Of a stretch of 64,000 nucleotides of DNA, positions 34,615-42,600 are shown piece after piece. Below the pieces are notes generated by a model. The model did not search any database and was not told the origin of the DNA. It saw only the letters and a list, made by a program, of their open reading frames with translations. Where the stretch lies: contig NZ_QVNQ01000010.1 of the NCBI RefSeq assembly GCF_003432485.1, forward strand, positions 186,001 through 250,000, given 5' to 3'. Source of the stretch: Actinomadura spongiicola. Lineage in GTDB: Bacteria; Actinomycetota; Actinomycetes; Streptosporangiales; Streptosporangiaceae. Within the stretch, counting starts at the first letter, position 1, and each line of letters starts with the position of its first letter. Both the position numbers and the translations under genes were made by a program.

Positions 34615-35242
34615 TACATGGAATCGCCGACATGAATTCTTACCAGGGTCGACGCTATCTCTTCACTACCACGCCGCGCTTCCAACCCACAGCTTCGGTC
34701 TGGACGCGATCGTCATGGCCCGCTACCACCGCATGGCATCAGTGAACTGGAGGATGCCGGTGCCGAGGCACTGGACGGCACGCGCAACAACCGGGTGGTC
34801 AGGCTCGAACGCTTGACTCAGATCCTCGCCGAGATCAACAACTACATCGCGCCTCACCAGAGACGAGAACCGCAACGACACCGCCGCTATCCTATTTATC
34901 TTGCAGATCGTTCCGGGGGATATCGCCCAGCACTTCTTTACACGCTCCGCTCCGGGGGCCCTGGCGCTTCAGCAGGATCGAGGTTTCCCGTCGAAATTTT
35001 CGCTGAAGCGCTCGGAACCTTGGTCAGATCCGTGCGGGTTTCTTTCGCGAAGCTCGGGCGCATCGCATTTCCTTTTCTTTTGAAGTGCACGTGATCACGT
35101 ACGTGGAGAGCGCGCTTGTCGTATGGATTCGACGAGCGCGCCTGGCGCGGGCGAGGACGAGCCGCTGGCTGCAGAGAGCCTCCGGCCACATGACACCTTT
35201 CCGGGCGATAGAGCGCCGAACTGGGCGATGTCTTCATGCTGT
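34615..35242. other. no gene recognised (possible degenerate DNA)
   Basis: About 630 bp without a convincing coding region. Short plus-strand frames exist (for example around 34795-35094), but they lack an SD, domain resemblance or normal codon bias. Together with the frameshifted gene to the right and the helicase remnant to the left, this looks like decayed DNA around the amidase gene. Confidence 0.4.
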
Positions 35243-36074
35243 TCAGATGCCGAGAACTCTGCCCGGCGGGAGGCGGTGGCGTATCTGTGTGTCGATGACC
35301 TTGTGGGTCTGCCGGATGCACCGTGCGCGGTCTTGTTTGGGCACCTCCGGGCCTCGCTGTTCCAGTACCGCGAGGACGACTTTCCACTGGCGGACGGTCA
35401 GCGCGACCGTCACGTCGTCGGACGTTGCGGTGAGCGGCTCGGTGGCGTCGGTGATCTGGCGGCAGTCCTCCACGATGTCATCGATGTCCCCGGACCACGT
35501 TTCCAGGAGCGCCATCTGCTCGACTTCGAGGCGGAGTGTGTCCAACTGGTCGGCGGTCATCGTCACCTGGAGGGTTTCGGTGCCGGTGCGGTCGGGACGC
35601 TCGATCGGCTGAGCCTCATCGTCGAGCTGGTAAGTCCACATCGGCGCCTTGGGCGACGGCCAGAGCCGTAGCAGGTGCCGTTGATGCCGGACGTTGAGGT
35701 ACCGAGCGTAGAGGCGCAGCTGATAGTCGCCCGCCCCCCCCGTCAAGGTCCAAGGCCAGTGCTCGGTAGCCCTCGGCGTCCAGGATCCGTAACCGCGCGA
35801 CCGTGAAAGAGACGGAGACCTCCGCGACCTCCGCCCAACCTCCGCCGCCGGAAAGGCGCAGCGGTGGGGGCTCACTCCATGGCTCGACGGCGATGTCGAC
35901 GACATGGGTGGTGGTGCCCGTACCGATGAAAAGGTCTCCCTCGGACGAATCGAACGTGCCGAAGTTGCGCATGGTCCAGTCGGGAGCGTCAGGAACGAGG
36001 TCACCAGTCGAGACCCGATACCAGCCGTCCTCGTTTACCCGTACCGCGGCTTCGGCTCGGTCGAGTGAGCTCAT
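35243..36074 (-). pseudogene. hypothetical protein split by a frameshift at a C8 run
   Basis: Frame one runs from the ATG at 36074 (MSSLDRAEAAVRVNEDGWYR) to DAEGYRALALDLDGG. The coherent continuation (GDYQLRLYARYLNVRHQRHL, WPSPKAPMWTYQLDDEAQPI) lies in another frame and stops at 35243. The switch falls at eight consecutive C at 35734-35741 (G on the coding strand); seven would join the frames. The whole span is 832 nt, one more than a multiple of three. The joined product would be about 276 residues. It may be a sequencing error, a recent mutation or a slippage site. Function unknown. Confidence 0.65.
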
Positions 36075-36268
36075 TCGAATCCTTCGTGGGCCGCGCTTTT
36101 CTTGGACTCAGCATCGCACCATCGCCGGACGGTCACGCGGATCGCGGCGGACGCCTCGGGGATGAGGACGCTGGATCAGTGGGTGGGTCGGCGTGGACGC
36201 GGCAGGAGCGACGGCCGCCGTGCCGCCGCTCTGGCAAGCCGTCCAGTGGGGCGTGGGGGTGGGGTGGT

Positions 36269-36496
36269 TCAGGGGCGGCGGGGGTGGTGGAGGAGGAGGC
36301 CGTTGGCGAAGAGGTCGTCGAGCCAGGCCATTTCTTCTCGTGCCGTGTTGATGCGGCCCACGATGATGCGGGTGACCGGTGGTCGGGTGACGCGCCAGAC
36401 ATCGTGGTCGATGCGGGCGATGTCCCAGCTTGGGAAGCGCATCCGCAACACTTCGAGCTGCCAGCGCTCCCAGACTTTTGTGAGCACGTTACGCAC
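36269..36496 (-). CDS. small conserved hypothetical protein
   Basis: 75 residues beginning RNVLTKVWERWQLEVLRMRF then SWDIARIDHDVWRVTRPP, and ending near EEMAWLDDLFANGLLLHH. The arrangement LRxRFPxWxI with a later WxxTR matches small proteins often found beside XRE/DUF397/ATPase sets, which is the context here: an ATPase gene lies 235 bp upstream on the same strand. The GTG at 36496 is the only plausible start. Confidence 0.55.
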   Translation of the reverse strand: MRNVLTKVWERWQLEVLRMRFPSWDIARIDHDVWRVTRPPVTRIIVGRINTAREEMAWLDDLFANGLLLHHPRRP

Positions 36497-36730
36497 GTGG
36501 TCCTTTCGGTCACCGGTTCGTGGAGTTCGGACGGCGTTCGCAGCAGTTGCCGGGAGTGAGGTCGCGCGGGCGAGCAGTTAGGGGGAATCTCGTCCGCGCG
36601 ACCTCCTCCCCAGTGGCGTCCGTTCCGTCTGGGGGGAAGCGGAACGGGACGCCGGGTCCTCGGCAGGGGTGGGAAGAGGGGTGTGAAGGTGCGGAGAGGC
36701 GGCCCCCTCCGACCGCCCCTCCGCTGGTCT

Positions 36731-37126
36731 TCAAGGCGCGTCGATGACGGCGAAGACGACTTTGCCGGTGTTGTCGGCCAGGGGGCGGACGCCCCAGCAG
36801 CGGCAGAACTGGTCAACGATGAGCAGGCCGCGGCCTGCTTCGCTGAGCGGGTCCGTTTCCGGCATGTGGGGGACGTCGGGAGTGGTGTCCTGGACTTCCA
36901 TCCAGAGGGCGCCGTCGTCGGTGCGGCCCAGCCGTAGGGTCACGTCGTCGTCCGACACGGACGCGTGTTGGAGTGCGTTGGTGACGAGCTCGCTCGCCAC
37001 CAGGCACGGGACGAAGTCGTCCATGCCCCACTGTCCGGTGACCAGCCGCACGAACCGCCGCACCTCCCCGACCACCCTGAGATCCTGCTTCACCACCATC
37101 GCGTTCTCCGCCGTCACCTGGCCCAT
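36731..37126 (-). CDS. anti-sigma-like ATP-binding protein (HATPase_c)
   Basis: 131 residues: N-box VPCLVASELVTNALQHAS, then LWMEVQDTTPDVPHM and the glycine-rich SEAGRGLLIVDQFCRCWG. It is a single GHKL domain of the RsbW-like class. The ATG at 37126 has GAGGAG 5 nt upstream; a GTG two codons earlier is less likely. It is divergent from an XRE/DUF5753 gene across 135 bp that contains an inverted repeat, the common layout of the second WhiJ/AbaA-like set in this window. Confidence 0.85.
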   Translation of the reverse strand: MGQVTAENAMVVKQDLRVVGEVRRFVRLVTGQWGMDDFVPCLVASELVTNALQHASVSDDDVTLRLGRTDDGALWMEVQDTTPDVPHMPETDPLSEAGRGLLIVDQFCRCWGVRPLADNTGKVVFAVIDAP

Positions 37127-37141
37127 GATCACTCCTCACGT

Positions 37142-37161
37142 TGTGTGTCGAACAGCACACA
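37142..37161. promoter_or_regulatory. inverted repeat in the divergent ATPase/XRE promoter region
   Basis: TGTGTG at 37142-37147 and CACACA at 37156-37161 are exact complements with an 8-nt spacer, 16 bp upstream of the ATPase start. It resembles in half-site (TGTG...CACA) the TGTGAATCACA element of the first set. Confidence 0.4.
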
Positions 37162-37261
37162 TTGAGCCACTACCCGCACTAGAATTTGTGTTGCCCGACA
37201 AGGTTGGCCAGTGCGGGTAAGCGATGTCCGTACTGGGTAGATGCCAAGAAGAGGTAAGAGC

Positions 37262-38062
37262 GTGCCCCGACGCCGACAACGCCCCCGCGAGTCCCCCGCA
37301 CTCATCGCTTTCGGTCGCCAATTACGGCGAATGCGCGAAGCCCAGGGAACCAAGCAGGAGACCATCGCGCACCTGACGAACTTGAGCGGAGCGCAAGTAA
37401 GCAGGATCGAAGGAGGGAAGAGGCGAGCTACCCGAACATTCGTGGAACTCGTGGACGACCACCTCGCGGCAGGCGGCGCCCTCATCAGCCTGTGGGAGGA
37501 CCTGAACAAGGACGGGCACCCGGTCCCAATCTGGTTCGACTGGCCACAGATAGAAGGCGACGCAAGTGAGATGACCTACTACCAGCTCTGCGTGATAGCG
37601 GGGATGGCGCAATCGCCGTCCTACGCTGCCGCGATTCTCGACGGCAACGAAGATGCCGTAGCTGCGCGCCTCGAACGCCAGAAGATCATCGACAAGGATG
37701 ACGCCCCTACGATCACGTTTCTGGTGGACGAGCAAGCGCTGTATCGTCAGGTCGGTACCGCGGAGACGATGAGGGAGCAGCTAGAGCACCTGCTCATGCT
37801 GAGCGAACGTTCCAACGTGACGGTGCAGGTGGTGCTTAGCAGCGGCGAGCACGGAGGAAACGGCAGCAGTTTCGTGATCGCTACGATGGCCGACCGGAGC
37901 CAGGTAGCCTATGTGGAGACGGCTATAAGAGGGCTCACGACGGATGACCCCGCAGACCTGGCAGCGGCAGCGCGCGTCCTGGCCGATCTTCGTAATCGAA
38001 CGCTTCCAGGGAACATGTCGCGCGACCTCATCAGAAAGGTGGCCGAAGAACGATGGACCTGA
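37262..38062 (+). CDS. XRE-family regulator with DUF5753 domain (WhiJ-like)
   Basis: 266 residues. The HTH reads LRRMREAQGTKQETIAHLTN then SGAQVSRIEGGKRRATRTFV. The DUF5753 part has MTYYQLCVIAGMAQSPSYAA and the late SQVAYVETAIRGLTTDDP. The GTG at 37262 is preferred because GAGG lies about 8 nt upstream; the ATG at 37241 has no SD. It overlaps the DUF397 gene behind it by 10 bp, so regulator and partner are translated together. Confidence 0.88.
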   Translation: MPRRRQRPRESPALIAFGRQLRRMREAQGTKQETIAHLTNLSGAQVSRIEGGKRRATRTFVELVDDHLAAGGALISLWEDLNKDGHPVPIWFDWPQIEGDASEMTYYQLCVIAGMAQSPSYAAAILDGNEDAVAARLERQKIIDKDDAPTITFLVDEQALYRQVGTAETMREQLEHLLMLSERSNVTVQVVLSSGEHGGNGSSFVIATMADRSQVAYVETAIRGLTTDDPADLAAAARVLADLRNRTLPGNMSRDLIRKVAEERWT

Positions 38063-38241
38063 GCAACGTTAACTGGCGGAAGGCGACTCGCAGCCTGAAC
38101 AACGGCGGTGAGTGCGTGGAACTGGCAGGCGTGGCCGGGGTAGTGGCGGTGCGGGACAGCAAGGACCCGAACGGTCCCGTCCTCCTACTGACCCGCGCGG
38201 CCCTGCGCACGGCCGTCCAGTCCGCCACCGAGACCCACTGA
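38053..38241 (+). CDS. DUF397 protein
   Basis: 62 residues: VNWRKATRSLNNGGECVELA, GVVAVRDSKDPNGPVLLLTR and a C-terminal helix RAALRTAVQSATETH. This is a complete, standard DUF397 unit, overlapping the XRE gene by 10 bp. It closely resembles the second half of the next gene, which indicates a local duplication. Confidence 0.9.
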   Translation: MDLSNVNWRKATRSLNNGGECVELAGVAGVVAVRDSKDPNGPVLLLTRAALRTAVQSATETH

Positions 38242-38443
38242 CCAACCAGCACCAACCACCCTCCTGCACCTCCAACCCACCGAGTAGCGGCGAGTCGTCC
38301 CTTCCTCCCCGGACCCGGACGACCCGCCGCACCTCACCCCTCACACGGTCACAGGCCTACGCCGGTCCACCTACCCCAAAGGTGACCCCGGACGAGCGAA
38401 CCCGCCCGCTGACAAGCTCGACCACGCGTCCGACACTGGCTCC

Positions 38444-38704
38444 ATGCCCTTGGAAGACCTCACCTGGCGCAAAAGCAGCCACAGCGCCTCCAACGGCGGC
38501 AACTGCGTCGAACTGGCGAGCCTCTCCGCCGCCGACTGGCGCAAGAGCACACGGAGTGGCTCCAACGGCGGGGACTGCGTGGAGCTGGCGGACGTGGCCG
38601 GTGTGGTGGCGGTGCGGGACAGCAAGGACCCGGACGAGCCCGTCCTCCTGCTGACCCGCGCGGCCCTGCGCACCGCCGTCCAGGCCGCCGCCGACACCCA
38701 CTGA
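38444..38704 (+). CDS. DUF397 protein with duplicated N-terminal half
   Basis: 86 residues. Residues 1-27 are a partial DUF397 unit (LTWRKSSHSASNGGNCVELA) and the rest a full one (DWRKSTRSGSNGGDCVELAD, GVVAVRDSKDPDEPVLLLTR). The full part differs from the upstream DUF397 protein at only a few positions. It lies about 200 bp after that gene with no hairpin between, so it may be the third gene of the unit. The extra N-terminal half is unusual for the family and looks like an internal tandem duplication. Confidence 0.85.
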   Translation: MPLEDLTWRKSSHSASNGGNCVELASLSAADWRKSTRSGSNGGDCVELADVAGVVAVRDSKDPDEPVLLLTRAALRTAVQAAADTH

Positions 38705-38855
38705 CCGTCCAACATCCTCAGACAGCGCCTGGGAGTGTCCAGACGGACGAGCTGCTCGTCGTCCCGGCCGACCTGGTCGTCCACCCCGACCGGTCCCGCG
38801 TGATGCGGAGCGCTTCTTCGATGGTTCCGTTGGACGCTCAGACCGTGCGGTGTCG

Positions 38856-40118
38856 TCAGGTGGCCTCGATCTCGCGTAGGCCGCGCTTGAACTTCTTCTG
38901 GACGTCGGACATGGACTTGTGGCCGATGTAGTAACTGATGGCCGCGTTGCCGATGACCTTCGTGGCGCCGCTCGCGATGGTCCCGGAGATCACGTTCCCG
39001 GCCACCGGAATGATCTTGACCAGGGCACGGGCGGCCTCGCGGAGGACGAAACCGGCGCCTACGTTGATGCCGAGGCCCGCCAGGAAGTCGCGTGCCGTGT
39101 CCAGCGACATCTCCCTCCCCGAGATGTACGCGATGACAACGACCATCATGATTTGAAGTGACGTGATGATCGGCATGTCCGCCACCGGCATCGGCGAGAA
39201 GCCGGTGGCGCCGCAGATGCCAGCGAAGAGCAGGACTACCCTCTTCGCCAGCTTCTCTTGGATTTGCCGAAACTGGGCGAGGCGCGTGAACTCCAGCAAC
39301 GCCTCACTAGGAATGGTCTCGGCGATCTGCACGGCAAGCCGCTCGATGCCCCACCGGTAGTCACGCTTGGGGTTGACTCGCTCGTCTGGGAACAAATAGA
39401 AGGAGGCACAGACGGGTATCGCCCCGGAGGCCACGTGCTTCCAAAGGAACTCGCGTCCGCGCAGATGCCGATTAAATACCTCAACCGCCTCGTTCACGTG
39501 CTGCATCTTCTCCGGATCGTCCTCATCCAGACGGACGTCGGAGGGCTCCATCTGATCGCATTGCGTGAGCACCGGAATAATCTTGACCCGGGCTTCTTCC
39601 GATACATCGCCCTGCTCGTCCAGGGCCGCACGCAGCGACATTTCCGCGAAGTCGAGGTCGGCATTGATCGCAGAGTCGACCTGCCGAGCCTGAACGCAGA
39701 AGAGAATGACGTCCGGGCAGTGGTCGGAGATGGCGGCGCGCAGCGACTCCTCGACCGTGACGTTGGGATCTTCTTCCGTAGGCTGCGATCCCTCCTGCAC
39801 ACCCCGAGTGTCGAGTACTTCGACCGAGCGCCCGCCGAACTGCAACGTCTCCCACTTGGCGGCGCCCGTCTGCGCCGTCACGTGCCCAACGGGACGCAGC
39901 TTCGCGGAAGCGATGGCGTTGATGAGCTGAGACTTCCCCGCACCCCGGCGGCCGAGGACCATGACCCGCGGAGAACGTCGCTCGTGCAACAGGCCGTGCA
40001 GCTCCTCGATCTCCTTCTTCACCCGGTTCCGCACCGGCTTCGGCAACTCATCGAGCACGCCCGACAGTTGCTTGAGAACACGGTTCATGTACGACTGATC
40101 GTCTTGCTCATCCGCCAT
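38856..40118 (-). CDS. Era/dynamin-like GTPase with DUF697-type membrane domain
   Basis: 420 residues. G1 is VMVLGRRGAGKSQLINAI, the switch region EVLDTRGVQEG (G3, DTRG) and G4 PVLTQCDQM. The C-terminal ~150 residues hold hydrophobic segments (RVVLLFAGICGATGFSPMPV, SLQIMMVVVIAYISGREMSL) and a Gly/Ala-rich helix (IIPVAGNVISGTIASGATKV), the plan of DUF697 GTPases. Such proteins are membrane-associated; in some bacteria they act in stress response or membrane remodelling. The ATG at 40118 has AAGGG upstream. No obvious partner gene is adjacent. Confidence 0.85.
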   Translation of the reverse strand: MADEQDDQSYMNRVLKQLSGVLDELPKPVRNRVKKEIEELHGLLHERRSPRVMVLGRRGAGKSQLINAIASAKLRPVGHVTAQTGAAKWETLQFGGRSVEVLDTRGVQEGSQPTEEDPNVTVEESLRAAISDHCPDVILFCVQARQVDSAINADLDFAEMSLRAALDEQGDVSEEARVKIIPVLTQCDQMEPSDVRLDEDDPEKMQHVNEAVEVFNRHLRGREFLWKHVASGAIPVCASFYLFPDERVNPKRDYRWGIERLAVQIAETIPSEALLEFTRLAQFRQIQEKLAKRVVLLFAGICGATGFSPMPVADMPIITSLQIMMVVVIAYISGREMSLDTARDFLAGLGINVGAGFVLREAARALVKIIPVAGNVISGTIASGATKVIGNAAISYYIGHKSMSDVQKKFKRGLREIEAT

Positions 40119-40369
40119 CTGCGACCCTTGCCTACTTGTGGGGTGGTGAGCCGATTCTAGCCGACGACATCTTGCATTCCGCGTCCACACCCGGCCGTGA
40201 GGAGCCGGTCAACTATCACCTTTTCGCTACGGCGAACATGCGGGGCACCGTAAAAGGGACCGGCGAACTTTACGTCACAGCTGAAGCTCTAGCGTCCGTC
40301 GGCGATAGGCCCATTCAGCCTGGAGGGCCTAAGCCGCTCGGTGAACACTGCATGGGCCTTCCGATCAGC

Positions 40370-40684
40370 CTAAGGAATGGCGCGTAGCCGCGCGTCGACC
40401 GGCGACGCGATGTGTGGGCCCTGGACGGTGCGGAGCGCCTCCGTCCCCCGGGGCGAAGCGTCCCGGGGGACCAGGTCGGCTCGGATCACCTTGACCGCGA
40501 TCTGTTCGTGGTCGTCGGTGTCCGTTCCGCCGAAACCGAGTCGCCCGTGCAGCGCCGATCCGCCGGGGATCAGATCGGTCCAGGGCCTCCACTCTTCACC
40601 CGCCCCCAGGTCTCTGGTCATCCACTGCTGCTGTCCGAGCAGGGTATGCGGCAATGGATGGGTTCGACCGGCGGACGGCCACAT
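40370..40684 (-). pseudogene. N-lobe remnant of a Ser/Thr protein kinase
   Basis: The frame contains GGSALHGRLGFGGT (a degenerate glycine loop), then after a deletion EQIAVKVIRADLVPRD (the AVKVI lysine strand) and EALRTVQGPHIASPVDARL, ending at 40370. In intact actinobacterial kinases these segments are separated by further residues and followed by HRD and DFG motifs, which are absent here. No good start exists. It is a decayed fragment; the neighbouring 40119-40369 holds no gene. Confidence 0.6.
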
Positions 40685-40693
40685 CCGGCGACT

Positions 40694-41080
40694 TCAGCGG
40701 AGTGCGGGTTCCCACCATTGGAGGTTGGCGGGGGCGTGGGCCGTCGGCTCGATGATTTCCCAGGCTTCGGCGATCAGATCGCCGTCGAAACGCCAGACGT
40801 CCACGACCGTGATCTCCGGTCCGTTGGGGAGTCCGCGCCGGGTGTGCAGGACGACGTGGTCTCCGTCGGCCAGGACGTGCTTGATTTCGACTTGCATGTC
40901 GGCGATGTTTTCCCATGCCGCGCGGATGGCGGCGAGCCATTCGCTTTTCGTCCTTGTCATCGCGTCCGGGCGGTGGTGGAGGAAGTCGTCGCTCAATGCC
41001 GGGGCGAGCGCGTCGACGTCGCCGGTTTCGATGAGGTTCGACATTGCGCGTTGGAGGAGTTCCTTCTTGTCAGTGCTCAT
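40694..41080 (-). CDS. SnoaL/NTF2-like protein
   Basis: 128 residues with the SnoaL plan: MSNLIETGDVDALAPALSDD at the start, HRPDAMTRTKSEWLAAIRAA, then beta strands VEIKHVLADGDHVVLHTRRG and TVVDVWRFDGDLIAEAWEII. These small cone-shaped proteins are often esterases, isomerases or simple binding proteins; the active-site set cannot be fixed. It is divergent from the MmyB-type XRE gene with about 90 bp between starts, so it is the probable target of that regulator. Confidence 0.82.
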   Translation of the reverse strand: MSTDKKELLQRAMSNLIETGDVDALAPALSDDFLHHRPDAMTRTKSEWLAAIRAAWENIADMQVEIKHVLADGDHVVLHTRRGLPNGPEITVVDVWRFDGDLIAEAWEIIEPTAHAPANLQWWEPALR

Positions 41081-41167
41081 GGCCGCAGTGTTTCCGCTGG
41101 CCAGGGTGTCTGTCGATGAAATCCCATTTCATGGCGCTCGGCTCCACGGTGAGTAGGCTCGTGTGGC

Positions 41168-41929
41168 GTGGACACGGTCGGGGAGTTGTTGCGGCACTGG
41201 CGGCATCGGCGGCGGATCAGCCAACTTGATCTCGCCATCGCGGCCGATGTCTCGGCGCGTCATGTCAGTCTGGTCGAGACGGGGAAGTCCAATCCGAGCG
41301 CCGAGATGATCCTCAGGCTTGCCGGGCAGTTGGATGTGCCGCTGCGGGAGCGTAACCGGATGCTCCTTGCCGCCGGGTTCGCTCCCCGGTACACCGAACG
41401 CGCCCTTGAGGATGGGGCTCTGTCGGCGGCTCGGGATGCGGTCGCGAGGGTGCTTCGGGCGCATGAGCCGTATCCGGCGCTGGTCTTCGATCGGCGGTGG
41501 AACATCGTGATGACGAACCGGGCCGTCGAGCCGTTCTTCGCGGTCGCCGATCCGGAGCTGCTGCGTCCGCCCGTCAATCTGATCCGGCTCGGGCTGGATC
41601 CGCGCGGGCTCGCGCCCCTGGTCGTCAACCTCGCCGACGCGCGGGCGGTGTTCCGTGCTCGGGTCTCGCGCCAGCTTGCCGCGGCGCCCGATCCGGAGCT
41701 CACGGCGTTGTACGAGGAGCTTCTGGCACCGGCGTCGGAGGAATCGTCCGTGTTGCCGGACTCCGATGTGCTGATTCCGATGATCATCCGCTTTGGGGGG
41801 CGGGAGCTGCGGATGTTCTCGACCATCACCACGTTCGGCACCCCGATGGACATAACCCTGGACGAGGTCGCGATCGAGTCGTACTACCCGGCGGATGCCG
41901 AGACCGCCTCCTATTTCACCGACCGGTAG
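41168..41929 (+). CDS. XRE-family regulator with MmyB-like ligand-binding domain
   Basis: 253 residues. The HTH reads RHRRRISQLDLAIAADVSAR then HVSLVETGKSNPSAEMIL. The C-terminal part is the MmyB-like (PAS-related) domain: YPALVFDRRWNIVMTNRAVE and the late FGTPMDITLDEVAIESYYPA. MmyB-type regulators bind fatty-acid-like ligands and often control a divergent oxidoreductase or SnoaL gene, as here. The GTG at 41168 is the start. Confidence 0.88.
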   Translation: MDTVGELLRHWRHRRRISQLDLAIAADVSARHVSLVETGKSNPSAEMILRLAGQLDVPLRERNRMLLAAGFAPRYTERALEDGALSAARDAVARVLRAHEPYPALVFDRRWNIVMTNRAVEPFFAVADPELLRPPVNLIRLGLDPRGLAPLVVNLADARAVFRARVSRQLAAAPDPELTALYEELLAPASEESSVLPDSDVLIPMIIRFGGRELRMFSTITTFGTPMDITLDEVAIESYYPADAETASYFTDR

Positions 41930-41978
41930 GCGCCTGCGGCGGTTCGGCGGGTGTGGACATGGGTAGCAGTCTGGGTTA

Positions 41979-41990
41979 ACTTGGCCAAGT
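41979..41990 (+). promoter_or_regulatory. palindromic operator overlapping the TetR start codon
   Basis: ACTTGGCCAAGT is a perfect 12-bp palindrome whose last two bases are the first two of the GTG start codon at 41989. No SD is visible upstream, so the transcript may be leaderless, with the operator across the transcription and translation start. Confidence 0.55.
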
Positions 41991-42600
41991 GGACAGTGCG
42001 GTTGGACAGGGCGGACGGCCAAGTAGCGCCGCGCAAGGGGCCGCCACGCGGGCCGCCATTCTGGAGGCGGCGGCCGCGCTGATCGCTGATCTGGGGTGGG
42101 GGCAGGTCACCACGCGGGCCATCGCGGCGCGGGCCGGGGTGCCGCACGGGGCGGTCAACTACCACTTCCAGGGGAAGGACGACCTGCTCCGGCAGGCGGC
42201 CATCGCGGGGACGCTCAATGCCCTGGCGGGGCCACTGTCGATCGCGCGGGCGGCGGGCAGCGTCCAGGAGGTCCTCGACGGCATCCTCGCCTGGTTCACC
42301 TGCGGCGCTCTCAACGACCCCTCGGTGGCGCTGTTGCTGGAGACGGCGCGCCAGTCGACCCGTGACCCCCTCGTGCGCGAGCCGCTCGCGACCAAGCTGC
42401 GGGAGTTCCGGGCGACGCTGACCGAACTCGTCCGGCGGAGCCAGGAGCGGGGCGACATCGCCGCGGATTCGTCCCCGGCCGGGACGGCGACGATGGTCGC
42501 GGCGCTCCTCGACGGCCTGATGCTGCACGTGCTCCTCGACCCCGAACTTGATCTGTCGGAGACGGCCGACACCATCCGCTCCCTTTTGAGAGGCCGATGA
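41989..42600 (+). CDS. TetR-family repressor of the MMPL exporter
   Basis: 203 residues. The HTH reads ATRAAILEAAAALIADLGWG then GVPHGAVNYHFQGKDDLL. The ligand domain is helical (EVLDGILAWFTCGALNDPSV). The stop overlaps the ATG of the downstream MMPL gene (ATGA), so repressor and exporter form one operon. A perfect palindrome overlaps its own start codon, consistent with autoregulation of the pair. Confidence 0.88.
   Translation: MDSAVGQGGRPSSAAQGAATRAAILEAAAALIADLGWGQVTTRAIAARAGVPHGAVNYHFQGKDDLLRQAAIAGTLNALAGPLSIARAAGSVQEVLDGILAWFTCGALNDPSVALLLETARQSTRDPLVREPLATKLREFRATLTELVRRSQERGDIAADSSPAGTATMVAALLDGLMLHVLLDPELDLSETADTIRSLLRGR

Noticed and set aside
34795..35094. 99-codon plus-strand frame
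   Set aside because: Without SD or recognisable domain; it looks like part of a decayed stretch.
40136..40387. 83-codon plus-strand frame after the GTPase gene
   Set aside because: No SD, no family resemblance, and it partly overlaps the kinase remnant on the other strand.
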